From Peptococcaceae bacterium BRH_c23 (GTDB lineage: Bacteria; Bacillota_B; Desulfitobacteriia; Desulfitobacteriales; Desulfitobacteriaceae): a stretch of 21,698 nt of DNA. The notes beneath the pieces are model-generated. The model ran no database searches, was not told where the DNA came from, and saw nothing but the letters and a program-made list of their open reading frames with translations. Made by a program: the position numbers and the translations under genes. The stretch is from assembly GCA_000961805.1 (NCBI GenBank), contig LADV01000015.1, forward strand, positions 1-21,698, written 5' to 3'. The stretch's first letter is position 1, and each line of letters starts with the position of its first letter. This document shows positions 16,015 through 21,698 of the stretch, one piece after another.

Positions 16015-16043
16015 ATTCTATAAAAATTACACGCTGATGTCAA
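16015..16043 (-). promoter_or_regulatory. Strong sigma-A-type promoter of rplM-rpsI
   Basis: On the minus strand TTGACA (16043-16038, perfect) and TAGAAT (16020-16015, 5 of 6) are separated by exactly 17 nt, starting two bases past the truA stop codon. The predicted start near 16008 gives a leader of about 115 nt before rplM, long enough for a regulatory RNA. Confidence 0.8.
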
Positions 16044-16044
16044 G

Positions 16045-16827
16045 TTATATTTTGAGGTCCTCAAAGACATCAAACGGAGTTTCTTCCGTGTAGTTCACAT
16101 GAACAAGGGTTAACCCATGGGCTGGAGCAATCACACGTGCCCGTTTCCGCTCTTGACTGGCGATAATATCCGGAATTTCCTGAGGAAGGATTCGCCCTTT
16201 CCCTACATCTATGAGCGTTCCTACCATGATACGAACCATGTGATAAAGAAATCCATCCCCCACACAAGATACCTTTATTAAACGGTGGTCCTCTTTAACC
16301 TGACACCGATAAATAGTCCGTTCAAACGTCTTACTTACACCACCAGCAGCTGCAAAGGTTTTGAAATTATGACGACCTTCTAGAAAGCTGGCTGCTAGTT
16401 GCATTTTATCAACATTCAAGGGAATAGGTTCATGAGCTGCATAGAGTCGCTGAAAAATATCCGGGATTCGACGATTGTCGATATTATAATCATAACGTTT
16501 CCATCTAGCCGACCAACGCGCGTTAAAATCATCGGGTACACGATCTGCCTGAAGGACGCGAATATCTCTTGGTAACAAGCTGTTAAAGGCCTTAGGAATT
16601 TTCTCTTCAGGTATCCTTGCAGTTGTCATATAATTCGTGACTTGCCCGGAGGCATGAACACCAGCATCGGTGCGTCCTGCTGTAGCAAGAGTTACCTCTT
16701 CTTCTACGAGTCTCGCCCAGGTCGATTCCAGGGTTCCCTGAATGGTTGGGCCATGAGTTTTATCCTGTCGCTGGAAGCCATGATAGTTTGTTCCGTCATA
16801 GGCTACTTTCAGACGAATATTTCGCAT
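16045..16827 (-). CDS. truA: tRNA pseudouridine(38-40) synthase
   Basis: TruA converts uridines 38, 39 and 40 in the tRNA anticodon arm to pseudouridine. The 260 residues fit the family (about 245-270). Visible are KVAYDGTNYHGFQRQ (7-21), the catalytic motif AGRTDAGVHASGQV with Asp54, RWSARWKRYDYNI in the middle, and the late FLYHMVRIMVGTLIDVGKG segment. ATG at 16827 is preceded by AGGAAATTA. It lies 32 nt after ecfT in the order ecfA-ecfT-truA-rplM-rpsI conserved in Firmicutes, with rplM-rpsI probably also served by a promoter starting at its stop codon. Confidence 0.97.
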   Translation of the reverse strand: MRNIRLKVAYDGTNYHGFQRQDKTHGPTIQGTLESTWARLVEEEVTLATAGRTDAGVHASGQVTNYMTTARIPEEKIPKAFNSLLPRDIRVLQADRVPDDFNARWSARWKRYDYNIDNRRIPDIFQRLYAAHEPIPLNVDKMQLAASFLEGRHNFKTFAAAGGVSKTFERTIYRCQVKEDHRLIKVSCVGDGFLYHMVRIMVGTLIDVGKGRILPQEIPDIIASQERKRARVIAPAHGLTLVHVNYTEETPFDVFEDLKI

Positions 16828-16859
16828 TAATTTCCTGCCTCCGCGTCAGTGAATTCAGT

Positions 16860-17624
16860 CTAACCTAATATCAGCAATAATACTCCCCAAACCACTATGA
16901 CTAGAACTCCAGCATAATCATCAATAGAACGCTCTTGAAGAATAAGAGGTCGGTACTTTCCCGTACAATACCCTCTTGCCATTAGATTTTCAGCAAGTTC
17001 TTCTGCTCTTTTCAGACTTAAGAGAAGAAGCGGCACAATAAGTTGCGTTACCTCACTAACGCGTTTAAGCCACGAAGTAGGCCACTCACCTTTTAGTAGT
17101 CTCGCCTTCCATAAAATAAAGGCTTCTTCGACGATGAGAGGAATAAATCTCAGTGTCAACGTTAGTAAAAGAGCGAAATCAGAGGCCTTGGGACTGATTC
17201 TGATCAGTGGACTAAAAAAATACGCTATTCCTAATCCTTGTTCGAGGGGCCTTGTAACGGCTGAATATAGGCGTGTTAACCCAAAAATCAGTAAAACTCG
17301 CCAAAGCAATTCCGCCGCTTGTGTCAAGCCGGTCATGGACCAATGTCCCTGCCAAAAGGCGTTGCCTTCTGGCCAAACCCATCCTATGGACAGTCCATAG
17401 AACAACCCCATCCAAAATAAGACCACCATGAGCGAACGATAGAGTCTAAGGGGGGTACGTCCTAAAATAACCAACCCCAAAAGGACAAGGGAAGTTAAGG
17501 CAAGCCCCTGCCATTGCGTCATTGTCATTAATAACGACAAGACAGCTAATCCTCCTACCTTTACTCTTGGGTCTAGACGGTGTAAGGTGCTGTTGCTTGG
17601 CCAGTAGAGTTCAAAGACTTTAAT
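16860..17624 (-). CDS. ecfT: ECF transporter transmembrane component EcfT (start probably non-canonical)
   Basis: EcfT couples the EcfA ATPases to interchangeable vitamin-binding S components in group II ECF importers. It has about five hydrophobic segments and the two Ala-Arg coupling regions, KARLLKG and LMARGYCTG, plus LKRAEELAENL before the second. The first ordinary in-frame start is a TTG at 17540 (226 residues). However, the frame upstream encodes YWPSNSTLHRLDPRVKVGGL, the hallmark N-terminus of EcfT (HRLDPR). Between the ecfA stop (17641) and this motif there is no in-frame ATG, GTG or TTG. I therefore place the start at an ATT (17624), 10 nt after AAAGGAGG, giving 254 residues, normal for the family. 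The alternative is a TTG at 17629 in another frame plus a +1 shift, or a base error in the sequence. An AGGAGG-like stretch before 17540 would also mislead automatic start calling. Confidence 0.85.
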   Translation of the reverse strand: MKVFELYWPSNSTLHRLDPRVKVGGLAVLSLLMTMTQWQGLALTSLVLLGLVILGRTPLRLYRSLMVVLFWMGLFYGLSIGWVWPEGNAFWQGHWSMTGLTQAAELLWRVLLIFGLTRLYSAVTRPLEQGLGIAYFFSPLIRISPKASDFALLLTLTLRFIPLIVEEAFILWKARLLKGEWPTSWLKRVSEVTQLIVPLLLLSLKRAEELAENLMARGYCTGKYRPLILQERSIDDYAGVLVIVVWGVLLLILG

Positions 17625-17640
17625 TTCAAGTCTCCCTCCT

Positions 17641-19188
17641 TTAACAGCGGACGCCAGCTGCTTGTAATTGCTCCTTATGCTCTTGCCAACACTCTGCTGA
17701 ACAATCTAATACTATCTTTCCTTCTTCCACCAGCCAAATCCGATCAACATCCTGTATAATTTCTCTCAAGTCATGGGTAACATACAGAATCGTAATATTC
17801 TCCAAAGCGGAGATGATGGCTTGAATACTGGCGCGACTCATTACATCGAGTCCTATTAAGGGCTCGTCTAGTAAAAGAATCTCTGGATGAGTTCTCAAAG
17901 CAGCAGCCAGAGCAACTTTTTGTCGTTCTCCGCCACTTAGGCGCTCGGGGGAAACCTCGGCTAAGCGTGCCGGGATACCAAAACTTTCGATATATGATAG
18001 TCTATCTTGAGTTTTCAGCTTCAAGTTTTTTATAGTGTCCCCATAATAAATTTCGTGGTAGACACTTCGGCCAATGAGGTATTCGCCAGCCTCCTGAAGT
18101 AAAAAACGGGTTTTTCTACGCAAAGTATTTAGGGATGACTTTGATAAACGTTCTCCACAAACTGTAAGCTGCCCTTCTGTTGGCAGGATAAAGCCCATAA
18201 CACTCTCGAGAAGGGTCGTTTTCCCCGAACCTGATGGTCCGACTATACCTACAAATTCGCCGGCTTTAATCACTTTATTAATCGATAAGCGGGATTCAAA
18301 ATTAGTCTGATTCCACTTAATAATTGGTTGATCTTGCCCCTCCGCTGTGTTAGAGCTCTTCGAGTCATCTGAGTTACCTGAGTCACCTGGGTTATCTGAG
18401 TTATACCTGCAGTTCCTGTCATCTATGTCTTTTATTGATGTTTCCGAGTCCTGAAAGTCATTAAAGTATGTCATGTCCAACAAGCTCTGGATACCGTACA
18501 ACGATTTTACCTGGGTGTCATTAAAGGCTTCACCTGGTTTACTCAAATCATCAAGTTTACCCCCTTGCAAGACTAGCACTCGATCTGCTTTGCTTGCTAA
18601 TTCTGCATCATGGGTAATCCACAGTTGACCTGTTTCTGGACGGGCCTGCATTAAAAGATCGAGCAGGTTGGCTTGTGATCGGGCATCCAGCATACTTAAG
18701 GCCTCGTCTAAAACTAGAAAGGATGGCTGCATTGCTAAGATCGCAGTGGCAACAAGTCTTTGACGTTCCCCTCCTGAAAGGGTAGCAGGAGACTGATCTT
18801 CTTTTCCCTGCAGACCTATTGCGCCTGCTAACTCCCGCACTTTGTGCCGCACCCACCTTGGATCTTTGCCAAGGTTCAAAAGTCCAAAGCTTAACTCTTC
18901 GGCGACCGTTGCGCCAATCATTTGTCGTCTGGGATGTTGCCCAACAAGCCCGATCTTCTGCCAGCGCTGTACTGTATTCCATGTGCAGACGGTACCATCC
19001 ACTGTAAACTGGATTTCTCCAACCTCAGGTTCCAATAACCCGGCCAAGAGCCGCGCCAAGGTCGATTTACCTGACCCGTTCGCACCTAATAGAGCAATGA
19101 TCTCTCCCTGGTGCCAGTCTAAACTTACTCCGTTTAATATATCACGATAACGGATATTCTGCACTTTTAGCACATTCCTATGTTTCAC
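17641..19188 (-). CDS. ecfA: Fused double-ATPase component of a group II ECF transporter (EcfA1-EcfA2)
   Basis: One 515-residue frame carries two complete ABC ATPase domains that are separate genes in most Firmicutes. Domain 1 (about 7-240): Walker A GANGSGKST (35-43), Q-loop Gln84 in GQHPRRQMIGATV, signature LSGGERQ (137-143), Walker B FLVLDEA with Glu162, H-loop His193. Domain 2 (about 290-510): Walker A GPSGSGKTT (317-325), Q-loop Gln365, LSGGERQ (417-423), Walker B ILLLDEP with Glu442, H-loop His472. All catalytic residues are present in both. The linker (about 243-289) is rich in Asp, Ser and Asn and has a 9-nt DNA repeat. The start is GTG at 19188 after GGGGGTGATC. It lies between rplQ and ecfT, the standard place. 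The transported vitamin is set by S components elsewhere. Confidence 0.95.
   Translation of the reverse strand: MKHRNVLKVQNIRYRDILNGVSLDWHQGEIIALLGANGSGKSTLARLLAGLLEPEVGEIQFTVDGTVCTWNTVQRWQKIGLVGQHPRRQMIGATVAEELSFGLLNLGKDPRWVRHKVRELAGAIGLQGKEDQSPATLSGGERQRLVATAILAMQPSFLVLDEALSMLDARSQANLLDLLMQARPETGQLWITHDAELASKADRVLVLQGGKLDDLSKPGEAFNDTQVKSLYGIQSLLDMTYFNDFQDSETSIKDIDDRNCRYNSDNPGDSGNSDDSKSSNTAEGQDQPIIKWNQTNFESRLSINKVIKAGEFVGIVGPSGSGKTTLLESVMGFILPTEGQLTVCGERLSKSSLNTLRRKTRFLLQEAGEYLIGRSVYHEIYYGDTIKNLKLKTQDRLSYIESFGIPARLAEVSPERLSGGERQKVALAAALRTHPEILLLDEPLIGLDVMSRASIQAIISALENITILYVTHDLREIIQDVDRIWLVEEGKIVLDCSAECWQEHKEQLQAAGVRC
18361..18405 (-). repeat. 9-nt repeat units encoding the EcfA linker
   Basis: On the minus strand the codons run as five 9-nt units (AACTCAGAT, AACCCAGGT, GACTCAGGT, AACTCAGAT, GACTCGAAG), encoding NSD, NPG, DSG, NSD and DSK. 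This is the signature of slipped-strand expansion within the interdomain linker. Confidence 0.7.
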
Positions 19189-19214
19189 GAGATCACCCCC
19201 TCAGATAGTACAGC

Positions 19215-19255
19215 AAAGACCGGGCATGCTTCACAACGTAAGCAACCCGGTCTTT
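19215..19255 (-). other. Hairpin between rplQ and ecfA
   Basis: AAAGACCGGG (19215-19224) pairs with CCCGGTCTTT (19246-19255), and an inner GCTT/AAGC stem (19228-19231 and 19240-19243) sits in the loop. On the minus strand only GCTGTAC follows, with no T-run, so it is more likely a partial terminator, attenuator or mRNA processing/stabilising structure that sets the ribosomal-to-ecf expression ratio. Confidence 0.6.
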
Positions 19256-19266
19256 AACGACACGCA

Positions 19267-19605
19267 TTATACGAGTTCGATGATTACCATGGTGGCAGCA
19301 TCTCCCCGACGTAAGCCGAGTCTCATGATACGAGTATAGCCTCCCTGACGGTCAGCATATTTCGGCGCAATGGTCTCAAACAATTTTGTTACAACATCTT
19401 CATCCATCAGATAAGCCATCGTTAAACGCCGTGCAGCCAGATCGCCTTGTTTGCCAAGTGAAATCATCTTTTCAGCAATGGCATTCAATTCTTTGGCACG
19501 TGCTTCAGTCGTTTGAATACGCTCATGTCTTAACAGGGAAGTGACAATGTTACGCAACATTGCCCCGCGATGACCTGTGTTTTTTCCCAACTTGCGGTAA
19601 GCCAA
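19267..19605 (-). CDS. rplQ: 50S ribosomal protein L17
   Basis: The 112 residues match bacterial L17 (about 112-125). The signature [40 protein letters not shown] covers the first 40 residues, and [23 protein letters not shown] closes the protein. It lines the outer side of the exit tunnel in the large subunit. The start is a TTG at 19605: AGGAGG lies 9 nt upstream, and the codon just before it in frame is a stop (TAA), so no earlier start exists. It is the last ribosomal gene of the alpha operon, 26 nt after rpoA. Confidence 0.98.
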   Translation of the reverse strand: MAYRKLGKNTGHRGAMLRNIVTSLLRHERIQTTEARAKELNAIAEKMISLGKQGDLAARRLTMAYLMDEDVVTKLFETIAPKYADRQGGYTRIMRLGLRRGDAATMVIIELV

Positions 19606-19631
19606 TTACATTCCCCTCCTTTTGCACCGAA

Positions 19632-20579
19632 TTAGTCCTCGGCAGGTCGGAACGATAAACCTAAATCTTTAAGTTTAAATTCCACTTCTTCCAAAGACTT
19701 ACGACCAAGGTTACGCACTTTAATCATGTCTTCTTCCGTTTTTTGAGTCAACTCTTCAACCGAGTTAATTCCTGCCCGTTTGAGGCAGTTGTAAGAACGA
19801 ACGGACAGATCAAGTTCCTCAATCGTCATTTCGAGGATTTTATCTTTGGCTTCTTCTTCCTTTTCCACCAAAACCTCAACGCTATTGAGTTTATCAGTGA
19901 GTCCCATGAAAAGGCGCAGATGTTCACTCAGAATTTTAGCTGCCGAACTGGTGGCCTCCTCTGGTGAAATACTGCCATTGGACCATGCTTCAAGAGTTAA
20001 CTTGTCATAGTCCGTGATTTGACCAACCCGGGTATCCTCTACCGTGTAGTTGACCTTATAAATCGGGGCAAAGATGGAGTCGATAGGGATAACTCCTATG
20101 ACATGATCTGGCTTCTTGTTCTTGTCAGCTGGAACGTAGCCGCGACCACGTTCAACTGTCATTTCCATGAATAACCGACCATCATGATCTAATGTGGCAA
20201 TCTTCAAGTCAGTGTTCAAGATCTCAATATCTGGGTCGGTTATGATATCTCCGGCCATTACTACCCCTTCGCCCTGAGCTTCTATACGAATAACTTTAGG
20301 TTCATCCGTATAGCCTTTCAGCGCGAGGGACTTAAGATTGAGAATAATGTCCGTTACGTCTTCTAAAACACCCGGAATCGTCGAGAACTCGTGGAGTACC
20401 CCTTCGATTTTGACTGATGTTACCGCTGACCCCTCAAGAGAGGATAGTAGAATTCTCCTCAGGGAATTTCCTAAGGTAATTCCATATCCACGCTCCAAAG
20501 GTTCAACAATAAATTTTGCATAGGAGTTATCTTCTGAACGCTCGATACACTCGATTCTGGGCTTCTCGATTTCTAACAT
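19632..20579 (-). CDS. rpoA: DNA-directed RNA polymerase subunit alpha
   Basis: The 315 residues are the usual Firmicutes length. The N-terminal domain (about 1-230) dimerises and seeds polymerase assembly: [58 protein letters not shown]. The C-terminal domain (about 250-310) binds UP elements and activators: [51 protein letters not shown] start it at the ATG at 20579 ([10 protein letters not shown]), preceded by GAAGGTG. The frame stays open 51 nt further to 20630, but that stretch is cysteine/arginine-rich, unlike the family, and has no ribosome site. Confidence 0.98.
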   Translation of the reverse strand: MLEIEKPRIECIERSEDNSYAKFIVEPLERGYGITLGNSLRRILLSSLEGSAVTSVKIEGVLHEFSTIPGVLEDVTDIILNLKSLALKGYTDEPKVIRIEAQGEGVVMAGDIITDPDIEILNTDLKIATLDHDGRLFMEMTVERGRGYVPADKNKKPDHVIGVIPIDSIFAPIYKVNYTVEDTRVGQITDYDKLTLEAWSNGSISPEEATSSAAKILSEHLRLFMGLTDKLNSVEVLVEKEEEAKDKILEMTIEELDLSVRSYNCLKRAGINSVEELTQKTEEDMIKVRNLGRKSLEEVEFKLKDLGLSFRPAED

Positions 20580-20648
20580 CGGAATGCACCTTCTTTCTCG
20601 GGAACTTGATATACAAACCATCCGACCCATATGGGTAGAACGTCAACA

Positions 20649-21278
20649 TTAACGGGAGTATTTCTCCACGATGAGGTGTTCTTGGATTGGCAGTTGAATA
20701 TCTTCACGAGTTGGTAGTCCGACTACAGTTCCAGCAGCAGCATTGGAATCCAAGCTTAACCAACCGGGAACAGTACGAGAACCCAGATTTTCAAGAAGTT
20801 GTTTCATTCGTGGTGAACTCTTACTACCCTCTTTAACAGCAATAACCTCTCCAGAACGTACTGAATAAGAAGGAATATCAACCTTTTTGCCGTTAATGGT
20901 AAAATGGCCATGATTGACAAGTTGTCGAGCTTCTGGGCGGGATGATGCAAAACCCAAATGGAACACGACATTATCGAGTCGACGTTCCAACAAAGCCAGC
21001 AGGTTTTCACCCGTTACCCCTTTAGTACGAGCAGCCTCATCAAAGTAGCTTCGGAATTGTTTTTCCATTACACAGTAGATGCGACGAGTTTTTTGTTTCT
21101 CTCTTAACTGTAGACCATATTCAGTAGGCTTCTTAGCACGGGCTTGACCGTGTTGACCAGGGGCGTAAGCACGTCGGTCAATCGCGCACTTTCCGGTATA
21201 GCAACGTTCCCCTTTGAGGAATAGTTTCATTCCTTCTCGACGGCATAAGCGACAGACTGGTCCTGTATATCTAGCCAT
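20649..21278 (-). CDS. rpsD: 30S ribosomal protein S4, zinc-binding (C+) form
   Basis: The 209 residues match S4. It nucleates 30S body assembly and in many bacteria represses its own operon. The N-terminus [36 protein letters not shown] holds four cysteines (9, 12, 26, 31), the zinc-binding C+ type, which many bacteria have replaced by a C- paralogue. The S4 RNA-binding domain (about 98-160) has [41 protein letters not shown]. The ATG at 21278 is chosen because AGGAGGTGTG precedes it; the frame stays open to 21326, inside rpsK, without support. It lies 13 nt after rpsK, between rpsK and rpoA, as in Clostridia (in Bacillus rpsD is elsewhere). Confidence 0.98.
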   Translation of the reverse strand: MARYTGPVCRLCRREGMKLFLKGERCYTGKCAIDRRAYAPGQHGQARAKKPTEYGLQLREKQKTRRIYCVMEKQFRSYFDEAARTKGVTGENLLALLERRLDNVVFHLGFASSRPEARQLVNHGHFTINGKKVDIPSYSVRSGEVIAVKEGSKSSPRMKQLLENLGSRTVPGWLSLDSNAAAGTVVGLPTREDIQLPIQEHLIVEKYSR

Positions 21279-21291
21279 GATTACACACCTC

Positions 21292-21681
21292 CTATACCCT
21301 TCTGCGTTTCGGTGGCCGACAGCCATTGTGTGGAATCGGTGTCACGTCTTTAATGAGATTAACTTCTAAACCTGCCGCTTGAAGAGCTCGAATAGCAGCT
21401 TCTCGTCCTGCTCCAGGTCCTTTTACGTAGCATTCTACGTCTTTTAAGCCATGTTCCATCGCAACTTTAGCACAGGTTTCTGCAGCCATTTGAGCTGCAA
21501 ATGGTGTGCTTTTGCGAGATCCTTTAAAACCTAGGGAACCCGCACTGGACCAGGAGAGTGCATTCCCGCTGGTATCCGTAATGGTCACCATGGTATTGTT
21601 GAAAGTAGATTTGATATGAGCAATTCCACTTTCAATATTCTTACGTTCCCGGCGTTTTGTCCGGACAACTTTACGTGCCAT
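21292..21681 (-). CDS. rpsK: 30S ribosomal protein S11
   Basis: The complete 129-residue protein matches bacterial S11. It sits on the platform of the small subunit beside the Shine-Dalgarno helix. Signatures are [50 protein letters not shown] in the first half, [45 protein letters not shown] at the end. ATG at 21681 follows AGGGGGGATAACC. The next genes expected upstream (rpsM, rpmJ) lie past the window edge. Confidence 0.98.
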   Translation of the reverse strand: MARKVVRTKRRERKNIESGIAHIKSTFNNTMVTITDTSGNALSWSSAGSLGFKGSRKSTPFAAQMAAETCAKVAMEHGLKDVECYVKGPGAGREAAIRALQAAGLEVNLIKDVTPIPHNGCRPPKRRRV

Positions 21682-21698
21682 CTCGGTTATCCCCCCTT

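Noticed and set aside
16070..16267. Small minus-strand frame inside truA
   Set aside because: It lies in an alternative frame of truA, with no start signal or recognisable domain.
20580..20630. 17-residue N-terminal extension of rpoA
   Set aside because: It is Cys/Arg-rich, not found in RpoA, and lacks a ribosome site; the MLEIEKP start has one.
21279..21326. Longer rpsD frame starting inside rpsK
   Set aside because: The ATG at 21278 has an AGGAGGTG ribosome site and gives the conserved MARYTGP start; the extension overlaps rpsK and matches no S4.

Overview
The window looks like chromosome of a spore-forming, low-to-mid GC Clostridia of the Peptococcales type (Desulfitobacterium/Desulfosporosinus-like). 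The basis is the gene order rpsK-rpsD-rpoA-rplQ-ecfA-ecfT-truA-rplM-rpsI-cwlD, the germination amidase CwlD, strong AGGAGG ribosome binding sites, an argCJBD-carAB cluster, and an SwrB/DUF6115-like protein. The genus is an inference; no 16S or other marker is present. Every gene except the partial one at the left edge is on the minus strand, so the order of transcription runs from high to low coordinates.

Right part (14.1-21.7 kb): the end of the S10-spc-alpha ribosomal super-operon (rpsK, rpsD, rpoA, rplQ), then a group II ECF vitamin-transporter module (EcfA and EcfT), truA, rplM and rpsI. A strong intrinsic terminator follows rpsI. The two EcfA ATPases, normally separate proteins, are one 515-residue polypeptide here. 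The conserved EcfT N-terminus lies upstream of every ordinary in-frame start codon. rplM-rpsI has its own near-consensus promoter right at the truA stop. cwlD follows the rpsI terminator with its own candidate promoter.

Middle part (10.2-14.1 kb): a two-gene unit encodes a membrane-anchored DUF6115/SwrB-like protein and a stand-alone MltG N-terminal (LysM-like) domain without the lytic domain. Next comes an ECF sigma factor with an overlapping membrane-protein gene, probably its anti-sigma factor. An ECF-type promoter (TGAAAC-N17-CGTA) just upstream suggests autoregulation. An M20 amidohydrolase follows, closed by a terminator.

Left part (0.6-10.1 kb): argC-argJ-argB-argD-carA-carB, which makes citrulline precursors: N-acetylated intermediates of ornithine, and carbamoyl phosphate. 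A sigma-A-type promoter (TTGAAT-N17-TATAAT) upstream of argC is covered by two ARG-box-like palindromes 20 bp apart, so ArgR repression is expected. argF is not in the cluster. Four of its five intergenic junctions carry repeats: TGCAAGTC palindromes (argC-argJ), a 20-bp perfect palindrome (argJ-argB), and 7-nt-periodic degenerate tracts (argB-argD and argD-carA).

The left edge holds the C-terminal part of a CPA2-type cation:proton antiporter on the plus strand, convergent with carB and separated from it by a shared hairpin. I did not find a clearly new multi-gene system. The most unusual items are the fused EcfA, the EcfT start anomaly, the heptad tracts in the arg operon and the stand-alone MltG N-domain pair.
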